Shown: piece by piece, positions 15,982 through 25,529 of the stretch | How the letters are laid out: each line of letters opens with the position of its first letter | Numbering within the stretch: the first letter of the stretch is position 1 | Origin: JAGNHB01 sp964436005 | Lineage (GTDB): Bacteria; Acidobacteriota; JAAYUB01 | Reading direction: 5' to 3' | NCBI GenBank assembly: GCA_964436005.1 | Contig: CAYTBK010000013.1 | Span: 1-45,257 of the forward strand | Length of the DNA: 45,257 nucleotides | The notes under the pieces: generated by a model | Told to the model about the DNA's origin: nothing | The model's database searches: none | Seen by the model: the letters and a program-made list of their open reading frames with translations, nothing else | Position numbers and translations under genes: made by a program

Positions 15982-18900
15982 ATGAAGAGCGGATCGCCGT
16001 TCCCGCACCTGGCGCAACGGGCCTCGTGGGCCCTTCTGGCCGTCGTCCTGGGCGGGATGGCCGCCGCGTTCGCCGACGGCCCCCCGGCGGGAACGTACAC
16101 GCTCGAGCACGGGCCGCTGCTCGTGTCGGTGGAGTACGCCCACGAGCGGAACGGCCGGGTCCCCGTCCTGGTCTATACGGACGTCCTGGCCGCCACCCTG
16201 TGGATGACCCCGGACGGGGCCGTGTGGGACGGGCATAGCCTCGGCCGCCCCTGGGGGAAGCCGCTTTTCCGCATCGACTGGGGGAACGACCGCCTGGCAG
16301 TTCCCGGCGGGGTGATCTCCGCTGCGGGCGGGAAAAAATCGGAAGCGCAGGCCATCCCCTTCCGCCGGGCCGGGCAAAACAACCACCGCGCCCGCCTGGT
16401 TCTACCGGGCGAGTTCCGCCGCAGCACCCTGGAAATTTCGGACGACCGCCGTCTCGGCTGGTGGAAACCCTTTGGTGAGGGCGGCCCGGGCCTCTTCGTG
16501 CTGGTCATGCCTGTTGACGAGAAGCTCTTTGGCTCCGACGGCAAGAGTTCAGACCAGGCGGCATTCCGCCTCTACAGCCACGGCGTTTCTGGCCGGGGGC
16601 CCTTCTCCGTCGCCCCGGCGAACACCCTCCGCCCCCACTGCCCGGCCAGGCAGGAAAGGCCGGCCTGGCAACCCACCGCCGAACCGATCACCCGGGCAGC
16701 GGTGACCATCCCCGCCGCCGAGCGCGCCGCTCTTATCGCGCTGTACAATTCCACCCTGGGCGAGAGCTGGACCAACCGCACCGGCTGGAAGACCGAACCC
16801 CTCGACGCCGACGGCTTCGCCATGCCGGGCACGGAAGGCTCGTGGTACGGCGTGACGGTCGGAAACGGCGGTGCCTCCGTCACCGGACTGAATTTCTACA
16901 ACAACAACCTGCAGGGCGAATTGCCCCCGGAAATCGCGAACCTCCAGGCCCTCAAGTCGATCCGCACCATCGCCAACTTCAGCCTGGGCGGCGCCGTCCC
17001 CCCCGAGCTGGGCAACCTGGCGCTTCTGGAGGAACTCGACCTGTCCATGTGCGCGCTGTCGGGGCCCATCCCCGCGAATCTTGGGAACCTGGCCAACCTG
17101 CGCACCCTCAACCTCCTGGCCAACGACCTGGAGGGCCCCATCCCGCCGGAACTGGGGGAATTGGGGAAGCTCCAGAGCCTGCAGCTCGACCAGAACCAGC
17201 TGTCCGGGACCATCCCGTCCAGCCTGGGCGGCCTGGCCAACCTCCAGGTCTTCCGGGCGGCGGCCAATATGCTGGTGGGCCCGCTCCCCGCCGAACTGGG
17301 CGACCTTGTCAATTTGAACGAGTTCGATGTCTTCATGAACCAGCTCGACGGCGGCATACCGGCCAGCTACGGCAGCCTGGCCAGCCTGAGCACGCTCGGG
17401 CTCGGCGCCAATTGCCTTTCCGGACCCATTCCGGGCGAATTGGGCAGCCTGAAGGACCTGCTGATCCTGGACCTTCGGAGCAACGTCATCGGCGGGGCGA
17501 TCCCGGCCGGCCTGGGCGGGATGGCCAGGGTGTTCGGACTCCTGATGGACGACAACCAGTTGAGCGGCCCCATCCCCCCCGAGATGGGGAACATGTCCCG
17601 GCTGGCCCAGGTCCATCTGGGGCACAACCAGCTGAGCGGTTCCGTGCCCCCCACCTTCGGCCAGTTGGCCCAGATCAGCGTACTTTCTTTGGAAAACAAT
17701 CAATTGGAGGGAAACCTGCCGGACAGCTTGGGAGACCTCCAGCAAATGGTTTTCTTCTGGTTGGGCGAAAACCGGTTCGACGGACCACTGCCGCCCAGCC
17801 TGGGGAACCTGGTCAAGATGTATGCCCTCGAGCTGGGGGGGAACCGGTTGAGCGGAACGATACCCGGCGCCCTGGGGACTCTGCCGGAACTCTCCACCCT
17901 GGACCTGAGCGACAACCGGTTCAGCGGGGGAATTCCCGTGGAACTGACCGGCCTGCCGAAATTGCTGACGCTTGACATCGCCGGCAATGCCCTGGCCGGC
18001 GAGATCCCCCCGTCCGTCACCGACCTGGACGGCCTCGGCTATGCCCGGATCAGCTACAACGGCTTGCACACCGCCGACCCCGCCGTCCAGGCCTTCATGG
18101 CCCAGGAGTTCGGCGCGGGTTGGGCGGACACCCAGACGGTGCCCCCCGAGGGCCTGCAAGCGAAGAACACCGGCCCCGGGGGCGTGCGGCTGGGCTGGAC
18201 GCCGGTCTCCTTCCAGGAGGACACCGCCGCCGTCGGCCGCAGGTCCGCCGGGGAGGAGGAAAGCGAAAGCGGCTACGAGGTGTGGGGGGCGGCGGCTTCG
18301 GAAGGGCCCTACCGGCTTCTCTCGGTGACGGAAAGCAAGAGCCAGACGGAAGTGCTGGAGGCCCTGCGGGGCAGCGGGGCCAGCTGGTTCAAGCTGCGCA
18401 CGGTGACGGCGCCGCACCCCTGGAACCAGAACACGGTCTACAGCGACTTCTCGGCGCCCCTGGCGGTGACGCCGGCGGGGCCGGCGGCGGGGGACGTGGC
18501 CGTGTACGCCGACGGGGCGAAGACGGGGCCGGTGCTGCGGAACAGCCTGTCGCAGGTGCTGCCGGCGTCGGCCCTCACGCTGCGCATCGCCCCGTCGGCC
18601 TTCGCGGGGGCCTCGGCCGGGCACCCCCTGGGCATCCGGGTGAAGCTGCCGGGCCGGGCGCGGCTGAGCCAGACCCTGGCCACGGGGGACGGATTCACCG
18701 CCGCGCCGGTGGCCGCCGCCGGCGAGAAACTGGTAGACCTGGCCGTGGCAGAGTACCGGCTGAGCAACGGAAAGCCCACTCCCGTCAACGGTTCCGCGCT
18801 GGCGGGCATCGGCCCCCAGGCCGTGCAGCTGCTGCGCTACGTGGCGGGGGAAGACGCCTTCTGGCTGCGGCTGACGGAAAACACGGCCTCCTGGGCCCCG

Positions 18901-21591
18901 CAGAACGGGGGCGAGTTCCTGGGGGTGACGGTGGGCCTCGGCGGCGGCGCCTGGCCCTCCACGGCCGCCACCAACTGGGGGGCGGCGGGCATCGGCCGGC
19001 AGGCCTCCACCTTGCTGTGCGCCGACCTGCTGCGCTACGACTTCGCCACGGGAGGCGGAGACGCCTTCCCGCTGACCGTCGTGTCCGAGGATCTGTCGAC
19101 GGGCGACCCGGGAACGGCGACCTTCGGCAGCGACCCGTTCTACGCCGTCTTCACCAAGGGAACGGAAGCAGAGGGGGCCAGCGCCACGGCGGCGCTGGGC
19201 GGCGCCATCGCCGACACGGCCGGGGCCGACGTGAACCGGGACGGGGTCGACGACCTGGTGGCGGTGGTGGCCGGGGAGAAGCGGGTGTACTGGTGCCCCG
19301 GGCTGGCCGGGGGCGGCTACGGCGGGATGAACGTGGAATCGCTGGACCCCGCCGCGGGCGAGCCGGCGTTGGTGGAGGTGGCGGACGCGTACGGGGACGC
19401 GTTGCCGGACCTGCTGATCGGCGAGAAGGGCGGGACCCTGCGGGTGTACCCCTGGTCCAACATATTCGGTTTCTTCGAACACAAGGAGGCCGCCGCGGCG
19501 CCTCTGGCCCGAAAGCTGCAGTCGGCCGGGGATCCGACGGCCTCGCTGGCCATCGACGTGAACGGCGACGGCAAGAAAGACTGGGTGGGTCTCAGCACGG
19601 CGGGCAACAGCCTCGAGGTGCGCTTCGGGGAAGCGTTCACGGCGTCGGCGACGTACGTCACCCCGCCCGGGCCGGTGGGCCTGGCCAGCGGGGACTTCGA
19701 CGGCGACGGGGCCCCCGACCTGGCGGTGGCCTGCGCGAGCGCCGGCAGCGTGGCGGTGTTCCGGAACGACGGGACCGGCGCCTTCACGCGGGGCGACATC
19801 GACGGCCTGGGCGACGGCCCCTCGGCCCTGGCCGCCGGAGACCTGGACCGCAACGGCAAGGACGATCTGGTGGTCACCATCAGGAATTCCAAGGAAGTCA
19901 CCGTGCTCCTGGCGACGGGCGGGCACGCCTTCGACGTGGCGGGCCGGCAGCGCCTGGAGTTGCCCAACCGGCCCGACTCGGTGGTCCTGGCGGACCTGGA
20001 CGGCAAACTGGGGCCGGACGCCACGGTGGGTTACGCCGACGACTTCCGCCTGACGCAGCTCTACGCCGACCTCGCCGGGCATTTGGGCGGGGCGCGGACG
20101 GTCACCGACATGGTGGGGTCCATCCTGACGGGCCTGGACGGGGCCTTGCTCAACACCGGCGTCACCGGGCTCCGGCCGGAGAACAGCGGCCGTTCGGCGG
20201 GCGGCGTCTACGCCGGCGACGGCCTGGTACAGGCGCTGGCCGCCGAATCCTGGGCGATGTGCTGGCCGCGCAGCGCGGGGGTGTCTTTCGCCGCGGTGAA
20301 CCTGGGGGAACAGGCGGCCACGGCGGCGTTCGAACTCTGCGCGGACGGGACCAGGGAACCGCTGGCCACGAGCGAGGCCCCCCTCGAGCCGGGGAGGCAG
20401 CTGTTCGGCTATTTCCAGGACACCAACCTGCTGGGCCCCGAAGCAGCCGGTCCGCACCGCTGGGCCAGGACCCGCCTGGACGCCGCGGGGGTCGCGGGCT
20501 TCTTCATGCAGCCGGCCCCGTCGGGCCCGGACCTGGACGGGGTGATGGCGTCCGGCCCCGGCTCCGGCCTCACGGAGATGGCCTTCCCGGAAGTGCGCAC
20601 GGGGGCCGGCTACACGGTCCTCACGCTGGTCAACCCGGGCTTCGAGCAGGCGGCGGCCCGCATCCTGCTGCACGGGGCGGACGGGGGGCTGAAGGGGCAG
20701 GCCGGTCGGCTGATCGCCCCGGGCGACCGACTGAAGCTGGACGTGGCGTCGCTCTTCCCCGACGCCGCCGACAGCGACTGGGTGCGGGTACGGTCGGACC
20801 GGGAGTTGCTGGGCACGGAAGCCTTCGGCACCCACGGCGGCAACGTGGCGGTGCTGGCGGCGCTGCCGGCCGGGCAGGCCTCCGGGGTCCTCTACGACCC
20901 GCACGTGGCCAGCGGGGATTTCGGCACGGCAGTCTACTTCTCGGACATCACCCTGGTGAACACGGGGGAAGCCCAGGCACAGGTGGAGGTGAAGCGGCTG
21001 GACGACGACAACAACGAACTGAACCGCAAAACGGTGACCGTCCCGGCCCGCGGGAAGTACCACTCCGAGGCCAAGGAGCTCTTCGGCCTGACCGGCACTG
21101 TGGAAGGCTGGCTGCAGGCCGACCCCGCCGGGGCCGTGGGCGTCGCCGGGTGCATGACCTTCGGCGAGGCGGGGGCTTCTTCGAAAATGCTCTCCAGCCT
21201 GCCGCTACAGACACTGGGACACCGGAAGTTCCTGCTGCCCTGGATGGTCAGCGGCACCTTCGGGGGAACCACCTATTTCACCGGCGTGGCGATCCTCGAG
21301 CCGGACCGGACGGTGCCGACCCGGGTCAAGCTCACGGTGTACGGGCCGGACGGGGCGGCGCTGACCAGCCGGAGCTACTCGCTGAAACCGTACGACCCCA
21401 CGGATTGCCCGGACTGCCGCAAGCGGCAGGTGTTCCTGCTGAGCCAGGGCCTGGCCGAACTGCCGGACCTGCTCGGCGGGTACCTGGTGCTGGAGGCGGA
21501 GACCATCACCCGGGGGCTGCTGGTGTTCCAGCTTTTCGGCGATTTCGGCAACACCGTGCTCACCGCCGTTCCGTCGATCCCGCTGGACTGA
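15982..21591 (+). CDS. Exported giant LRR / FN3-like / FG-GAP surface protein
   Basis: A 1,869-residue protein with a signal peptide (1-33). Domain order: a beta-rich N-terminal region (to about 230); an LRR cap with ALIALYNSTLGESWTNRTGW; 16 plant-type 24-residue leucine-rich repeats of the LSGPIPPELGNL kind (about 305-690); a fibronectin III-like unit (about 727-830); a region with no recognised domain; five or six FG-GAP/VCBS-like calcium-type repeats such as DFDGDGAPDLAV and DVNGDGKKDW (about 1075-1365); and at least three C-terminal beta modules (about 1530-1869). It probably sits at or beyond the outer membrane and binds proteins or sugars; no anchor is visible. GGAGGGGAGG precedes the ATG. 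The C-terminal modules resemble those in the lipoprotein at 32893-34563. Confidence 0.88.
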   Translation: MKSGSPFPHLAQRASWALLAVVLGGMAAAFADGPPAGTYTLEHGPLLVSVEYAHERNGRVPVLVYTDVLAATLWMTPDGAVWDGHSLGRPWGKPLFRIDWGNDRLAVPGGVISAAGGKKSEAQAIPFRRAGQNNHRARLVLPGEFRRSTLEISDDRRLGWWKPFGEGGPGLFVLVMPVDEKLFGSDGKSSDQAAFRLYSHGVSGRGPFSVAPANTLRPHCPARQERPAWQPTAEPITRAAVTIPAAERAALIALYNSTLGESWTNRTGWKTEPLDADGFAMPGTEGSWYGVTVGNGGASVTGLNFYNNNLQGELPPEIANLQALKSIRTIANFSLGGAVPPELGNLALLEELDLSMCALSGPIPANLGNLANLRTLNLLANDLEGPIPPELGELGKLQSLQLDQNQLSGTIPSSLGGLANLQVFRAAANMLVGPLPAELGDLVNLNEFDVFMNQLDGGIPASYGSLASLSTLGLGANCLSGPIPGELGSLKDLLILDLRSNVIGGAIPAGLGGMARVFGLLMDDNQLSGPIPPEMGNMSRLAQVHLGHNQLSGSVPPTFGQLAQISVLSLENNQLEGNLPDSLGDLQQMVFFWLGENRFDGPLPPSLGNLVKMYALELGGNRLSGTIPGALGTLPELSTLDLSDNRFSGGIPVELTGLPKLLTLDIAGNALAGEIPPSVTDLDGLGYARISYNGLHTADPAVQAFMAQEFGAGWADTQTVPPEGLQAKNTGPGGVRLGWTPVSFQEDTAAVGRRSAGEEESESGYEVWGAAASEGPYRLLSVTESKSQTEVLEALRGSGASWFKLRTVTAPHPWNQNTVYSDFSAPLAVTPAGPAAGDVAVYADGAKTGPVLRNSLSQVLPASALTLRIAPSAFAGASAGHPLGIRVKLPGRARLSQTLATGDGFTAAPVAAAGEKLVDLAVAEYRLSNGKPTPVNGSALAGIGPQAVQLLRYVAGEDAFWLRLTENTASWAPQNGGEFLGVTVGLGGGAWPSTAATNWGAAGIGRQASTLLCADLLRYDFATGGGDAFPLTVVSEDLSTGDPGTATFGSDPFYAVFTKGTEAEGASATAALGGAIADTAGADVNRDGVDDLVAVVAGEKRVYWCPGLAGGGYGGMNVESLDPAAGEPALVEVADAYGDALPDLLIGEKGGTLRVYPWSNIFGFFEHKEAAAAPLARKLQSAGDPTASLAIDVNGDGKKDWVGLSTAGNSLEVRFGEAFTASATYVTPPGPVGLASGDFDGDGAPDLAVACASAGSVAVFRNDGTGAFTRGDIDGLGDGPSALAAGDLDRNGKDDLVVTIRNSKEVTVLLATGGHAFDVAGRQRLELPNRPDSVVLADLDGKLGPDATVGYADDFRLTQLYADLAGHLGGARTVTDMVGSILTGLDGALLNTGVTGLRPENSGRSAGGVYAGDGLVQALAAESWAMCWPRSAGVSFAAVNLGEQAATAAFELCADGTREPLATSEAPLEPGRQLFGYFQDTNLLGPEAAGPHRWARTRLDAAGVAGFFMQPAPSGPDLDGVMASGPGSGLTEMAFPEVRTGAGYTVLTLVNPGFEQAAARILLHGADGGLKGQAGRLIAPGDRLKLDVASLFPDAADSDWVRVRSDRELLGTEAFGTHGGNVAVLAALPAGQASGVLYDPHVASGDFGTAVYFSDITLVNTGEAQAQVEVKRLDDDNNELNRKTVTVPARGKYHSEAKELFGLTGTVEGWLQADPAGAVGVAGCMTFGEAGASSKMLSSLPLQTLGHRKFLLPWMVSGTFGGTTYFTGVAILEPDRTVPTRVKLTVYGPDGAALTSRSYSLKPYDPTDCPDCRKRQVFLLSQGLAELPDLLGGYLVLEAETITRGLLVFQLFGDFGNTVLTAVPSIPLD

Positions 21592-21592
21592 G

Positions 21593-21629
21593 TCCCCTGC
21601 CCGACCGGCTCCGGCCGGCCGGACGGGGA
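21593..21629. terminator. Possible bidirectional terminator hairpin
   Basis: TCCCCTGCCCGACCGGC pairs imperfectly with GCCGGCCGGACGGGGA across a short loop, in the 45-nt gap between the convergent LRR protein gene and the small membrane protein gene. There is no U-tract on either strand, so the call rests on position and stem only. Confidence 0.35.
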
Positions 21630-21636
21630 TTCCCGT

Positions 21637-21885
21637 TCACTTGCCCATCATGCGGTACAGGAAGAGCAGGATCAGCGCGCCGCCCACCGCCAGTCCGAAG
21701 CTCTTCAGGTCGAAGCCCGTGAAGGTGCCCCAGCCGAGCCGGGAGGCGATGAAGCCGCCGAGCACCGCGCCGCCGATCCCGAGCAGGATGGTCATGATCA
21801 GGCCGCCCCGGTCCCGGCCCGGCATGACGATCCGGGCCACGATGCCGACCAGCAGGCCCATGACGATCCAGGAAAGAATGCCCAT
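21637..21885 (-). CDS. GlsB/YeaQ/YmgE family small stress membrane protein
   Basis: An 82-residue protein of the transglycosylase-associated family (PF04226 type), which despite the name has no shown enzyme activity and is often induced by general or envelope stress. Three hydrophobic helices are visible: WIVMGLLVGIVARIV, a Gly-rich GLIMTILLGIGGAVLGGFIA, and GLAVGGALILLFLY. The motif ARIVMPGRDRGG between the first two helices is typical. GGAGG sits eight nt before the ATG. It converges on the LRR protein gene. Confidence 0.9.
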   Translation of the reverse strand: MGILSWIVMGLLVGIVARIVMPGRDRGGLIMTILLGIGGAVLGGFIASRLGWGTFTGFDLKSFGLAVGGALILLFLYRMMGK

Positions 21886-22067
21886 AAAATCCTCCGCTGC
21901 AATGAAATAATTTCAATCCTAAACGAATTGCCACCAATTGTCCAGAGATAACTCGCCCGGTTCGAGTCACGGTCTTTCCCGCCCGGGACGCCCGCTCACC
22001 GGTTTCGTGCGGGAAGCGACGTCTCCCCATGCCCCTTTGGCGGCGGCAAGCGCCTTTCCCGGCTGCG

Positions 22068-22565
22068 CTAGGCTTCGCAGCCCCGGTACTCCACCAGGAA
22101 AACCCGCAGTTCGTCCTTCCGGGCCGCCGACAGGGCCTCCCTGCCCCGGACAGGGTCCATGGGGTCGGGGATGCGGGTCAAAAAGGGCTCGTACCCCTGG
22201 AGGATGCGTTCCAGCAGGCCCGGCGCGATGGGCTGGCCGCCGGTGGTGCAGGCGTGCCCGTTGTGCAGGATGACCAGGCGGAGCGGGACGCTGGCCCCGA
22301 AGCAGGTGCTCGCATCGATGCAGCGAAAGGGGCGGTAGGCGAACATGGTCCCCACCGTGGTGTCGCCGGCCACGAAGGTGTCCGGCCCTTTCACCTCCCG
22401 GAAGGCCTGGAAGAAGGGGGTGTAGGCCTTGGCCAGGCTCCGCCAGCGCGCCGGCAGGGAATCCGGGACGACGGGCATGGGCGGCAGGTCGATCTTCCGC
22501 CATTCCTCCTGCCGGAGCTTGGCCTGCAGGACCCGGTCCCGGGGCCCGGCGTACAGCGGCTCCAT
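22068..22565 (-). CDS. Hypothetical protein, start uncertain
   Basis: A 165-residue frame of balanced, protein-like composition and no family I recognise. It includes DTFVAGDTTVGTMFAYRPF, CIDASTCFGASVPLRLVIL and an NGHACTTGG segment. No signal peptide or membrane helix shows in the listed part. The ATG at 22565 has no good ribosome site, and the frame stays open upstream for about 35 codons (reading FREFHLFAAPPPPALRPDF) to a TGA, so the true start may be a non-ATG codon there, or the gene may have lost its 5' end. It is upstream of the GlsB-type gene on the same strand, 182 nt away. Confidence 0.5.
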   Translation of the reverse strand: MEPLYAGPRDRVLQAKLRQEEWRKIDLPPMPVVPDSLPARWRSLAKAYTPFFQAFREVKGPDTFVAGDTTVGTMFAYRPFRCIDASTCFGASVPLRLVILHNGHACTTGGQPIAPGLLERILQGYEPFLTRIPDPMDPVRGREALSAARKDELRVFLVEYRGCEA

Positions 22566-22785
22566 GACGTGCCGCCCGTCGAAGTCCGGCCGCAGCGCCG
22601 GCGGGGGCGGCGCCGCAAACAGGTGAAACTCTCGAAAAATATCCCCGTATGTATCCCCGTCTGGATTTCGTCAAACCGGAGAATTCGACCAGAAACGGGC
22701 CTTGCGCAAAAATCAGGCCAGGGAAAGACATTACGCCGGAATGCCCTTGCCACCCGCGGCTTGACAATACCGATACGAGGTGTCC

Positions 22786-24735
22786 ATGAAACTTCCGTCA
22801 CGCTGCCTGCTCGCCCTGTCCCTCCTGTTCCCCCTTCTCCTTTCGCCCCGGGCGGCCGAGGTTCATGAACGCGTCCGGGCCGGAGACCTGGCCGGCGTGA
22901 GGGAACTCCTGGAAAATGACCTCTCGGCGAAGGACGCGGTCGACGGGCAGGGGCGCACCCCCCTGTCCTGGGCGGCGCGGGGAAGCAACCTGGAAATCGT
23001 CACCCTGCTGCTGGAAAAGGGCGCCGACCCCAACGCCCGCGACGGCGGCGGAGCCACCCCCCTGCACGTCATGGCCTACCGGGGGTTCACGGAGGGTGCC
23101 CGGGTGCTGCTGGCCAAGGGGGCCGACGTCGAAGCCACCCTGCCCAACCGTTCCACCGCCTTGCACCTGGCCGTTCTGGGCCGTCGTGCCGGCACCGTCC
23201 GCTTCCTGGTCGAAAGCAAGGCCGACCGGGAGTGCCGCGATGCCCAGGGCCGCACCCCGCTGATCCTGGCCGCCCGGGAAATGGCCGGTGCGGAGATCGT
23301 CCGCCTGCTGCTCGACCTTGGCGCCAAGGTGGACGCCACGGACCGCGATGGTTCCACCGCCCTGTCCCTGGCCGCCTGGCGCGGGACCGGGGACGTGGTC
23401 GAACTGCTTCTCCAGCGCGGGGCCACCCTGCCCGTGGATCCGGCCCAGCGGAAAGACATGTTGTCGACCGCCGTCGAAACCGGCCTCGCCGGGCTGTTCG
23501 CCCGGTTGGTCGCCCTCCAGACCCCCCTGGACATCCCCGGTGAAAACGGCGGTACCCTTCTCCACCCGGCCGCCGCGGGAGGCGCCTGCCCCATCGTCGA
23601 AACGCTGCTGGCCAAGGGCCTGCCCGTGAATCAGGCCGACGGCAACGGTTGGACGCCGCTGCACTTCGCCGCCGACATGGGCCGCACCGAGGCCCTGGAA
23701 CTGCTGCTGGCCAAGGGCGCGGACCTCCGGGCCCGCAACCGGATGGGGCAGACGGCCGCTGACATCGCCCGGGACAATGCGGACGGGGAGATGATGGCCC
23801 AACTGGCCCGCCATGGACTCGTGCCCGGCCAGCCCGCTTTCCCCGAACTCCGCGGCCCGTACCTCGGGCAGAAACCGCCTGGCCGCCAGGCCGAGGTTTT
23901 CGCGCCCGGCATCGTCTCCGGCCGCTACGGGCTGCACAGCAACGTGACGTTCTCCCCGGATGGGAACGAGGCCTTCTGGTCGGTGATGGTCCCGGCCCGG
24001 GGCGTCGGCTATTCGCACGACCGCGCCCTGGTCTCGCGCCTGGCGGGTGGCCGCTGGACATGCCCGGAGCCGGCCGTCCTGGCGGAGGTGGCAGTGGGGG
24101 ACGTACCCTTCTTCCACCCCGACGGCACGGCGCTGTTCGACATGTCCGCCCGTCCCTTCCCTGACGGGAGCCCCGCGGGCAAGGAGAACATCTGGCATTG
24201 GAAGCGCGGGGAGAACGGGTGGCAGAAGCCGGCCCCCCTTCCGGTGGAGGTCAACGGCGTGCCCCTCCACTGGCAGTTCGGCCTGGACCGCCAGGAGAAC
24301 GTGTACTACAGCACGGCGATACCCGGCTCGCGGGGCGGCAGCGACCTGTACGTCTGCCGGCGGCTGGAGGGGGGCTACGCCCGGCCGGAGAACCTGGGGG
24401 CCGCGGTGAACTCGCCCGCCGACGAGGGGTTCCCCTTCGTGACGCCCGACGGGAACACGCTCCTGTTCGAACGCGGCGGGAACATCTACGCCAGCTTCCG
24501 CGGCCCGGCGGGCCACTGGTCCAGCGCCATGGCCCTGGGACCGGAAGTCAACACCCCCGGCATGGAAATCCTTCCCTCGCTCTCCCCGGACAGGCGATGC
24601 CTGTTCTTTTCCCGGGACCAGAAGCTCTTCTGGATCGACGCCGCCGTCCTCGACAGCCTCCGCCGTCTGCGCAGCCGCCCGGGCACGGAGGGGACGTCCC
24701 CCGCCGTCCCGGGCCGCGCCCCGGCCGGTCGCTGA
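22786..24735 (+). CDS. Exported ankyrin-repeat / PD40 beta-propeller protein
   Basis: A 649-residue protein with a signal peptide (LALSLLFPLLLSPRAAE). Residues about 25-345 are nine or ten ankyrin repeats (for example GRTPLSWAARGSNLEIVTLL and NGWTPLHFAADMGRTEALEL). Residues about 370-630 contain WD40/PD40-type blades (NVTFSPDGNEAFW, GFPFVTPDGNTLLFERGGNI, ILPSLSPDRRCLFFSRD), as in TolB-like propellers. Both parts bind proteins or glycans; an enzyme domain is not seen. The start at 22786 uses GAGG at 22777-22780; a GTG two codons upstream is less well placed. It is convergent with, and only 18 nt from, the TerB-like gene. It probably acts in the periplasm. Confidence 0.85.
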   Translation: MKLPSRCLLALSLLFPLLLSPRAAEVHERVRAGDLAGVRELLENDLSAKDAVDGQGRTPLSWAARGSNLEIVTLLLEKGADPNARDGGGATPLHVMAYRGFTEGARVLLAKGADVEATLPNRSTALHLAVLGRRAGTVRFLVESKADRECRDAQGRTPLILAAREMAGAEIVRLLLDLGAKVDATDRDGSTALSLAAWRGTGDVVELLLQRGATLPVDPAQRKDMLSTAVETGLAGLFARLVALQTPLDIPGENGGTLLHPAAAGGACPIVETLLAKGLPVNQADGNGWTPLHFAADMGRTEALELLLAKGADLRARNRMGQTAADIARDNADGEMMAQLARHGLVPGQPAFPELRGPYLGQKPPGRQAEVFAPGIVSGRYGLHSNVTFSPDGNEAFWSVMVPARGVGYSHDRALVSRLAGGRWTCPEPAVLAEVAVGDVPFFHPDGTALFDMSARPFPDGSPAGKENIWHWKRGENGWQKPAPLPVEVNGVPLHWQFGLDRQENVYYSTAIPGSRGGSDLYVCRRLEGGYARPENLGAAVNSPADEGFPFVTPDGNTLLFERGGNIYASFRGPAGHWSSAMALGPEVNTPGMEILPSLSPDRRCLFFSRDQKLFWIDAAVLDSLRRLRSRPGTEGTSPAVPGRAPAGR

Positions 24736-24753
24736 AGGGAGCGGAAGGGCCGC

Positions 24754-25323
24754 TTACGGCTGCGGGCCGAAGGCGCTCTCCAGCTTGTCGATGACCTTCT
24801 GCTCGGCGGCGGAAACGGCCCCGATGCCCAGGAACCCGCCGCTCACCTTGGCGATGGCTTTGGCGTGCCCCATGATCCCTTCCTGCAGTTCGGCCCGCTC
24901 GTCGTCGGAGAGCTTGGCGCACAGGGCCTCGATGAAGTGGCGCCAGGCCTCCAGCAGAGATGCGTCGGGCTTCCGGGTGATCCAGTGGCTGAGCAGGCTG
25001 TATTCGATGCTGTCCTTGGTGATGCCTTCCTTTTCGGCGGCCTTCATGACGGAATCCCACTCCTTGTCGTCCACCTTGCCGTCGGCCCAGGCGATCTCGA
25101 TGAGGGGGGTCAGCGAGAGGCAGGCCATGGTCTCGGGCTGGATCCCCAACGTGACCAGCTTTTCCAGCACGGCGTCGTTGTCGATGCCGGAGACGCGGGC
25201 CAGGGCCTCCTTGTGCTCCTTCCTCTTCTTGTTGGCCTTGAGCTTCTCGATGAGCTTCTGGTCCTCCTGCAGGAAGAAGAGGTCCTCCATGGTCTGACGG
25301 TTGCTTTCGAAATAATCGGGCAT
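24754..25323 (-). CDS. TerB-like domain protein
   Basis: A 189-residue protein, probably cytoplasmic. The N-terminal 50 residues are a charged helix (FFLQEDQKLIEKLKANKKRK). Residues about 70-140 resemble the TerB/DjlA-type helical domain (PLIEIAWADGKVDDKEWDSV), whose acidic residues bind metal in tellurite-resistance TerB. No other ter genes are near, so tellurite resistance should not be assumed; the fold is also found in envelope-stress proteins. A Gly/Ala-rich C-terminal segment (SGGFLGIGAVSAAEQKVIDK) follows. GAGGTGGAG lies right before the ATG. Confidence 0.72.
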   Translation of the reverse strand: MPDYFESNRQTMEDLFFLQEDQKLIEKLKANKKRKEHKEALARVSGIDNDAVLEKLVTLGIQPETMACLSLTPLIEIAWADGKVDDKEWDSVMKAAEKEGITKDSIEYSLLSHWITRKPDASLLEAWRHFIEALCAKLSDDERAELQEGIMGHAKAIAKVSGGFLGIGAVSAAEQKVIDKLESAFGPQP

Positions 25324-25529
25324 GGCTCCACCTCGTTGGTTGTTTTACAGTTGCGAACGTAAAAAGGATAACCGGCCTTGGCCGCCGGGGAAAGAGTCAC
25401 TTCGCGAAAACCACTTCCTTGCAATAATATTTCCGTTATTCATTCCCACTTGAAAATCCAGGCCGCACGGCCGGAGCCTCTCGTTCCGCACCGCGCGGCC
25501 CCGGTCGGGCGGCGAGGGAGGCCGAGGGC

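Noticed and set aside
16549..21063. A 1,504-codon open frame on the minus strand
   Set aside because: Shadow of the LRR/FG-GAP gene: rich in Arg/Gln/His/Gly and periodic only because the LRRs are periodic.
21950..21985. GGTTCGAGTC, like a tRNA T-loop
   Set aside because: No acceptor stem, anticodon arm or D-arm pairs with it in the right places.
24754..25323. Tellurite resistance function from the TerB-like domain
   Set aside because: No other ter genes nearby and the domain is widespread with other roles.
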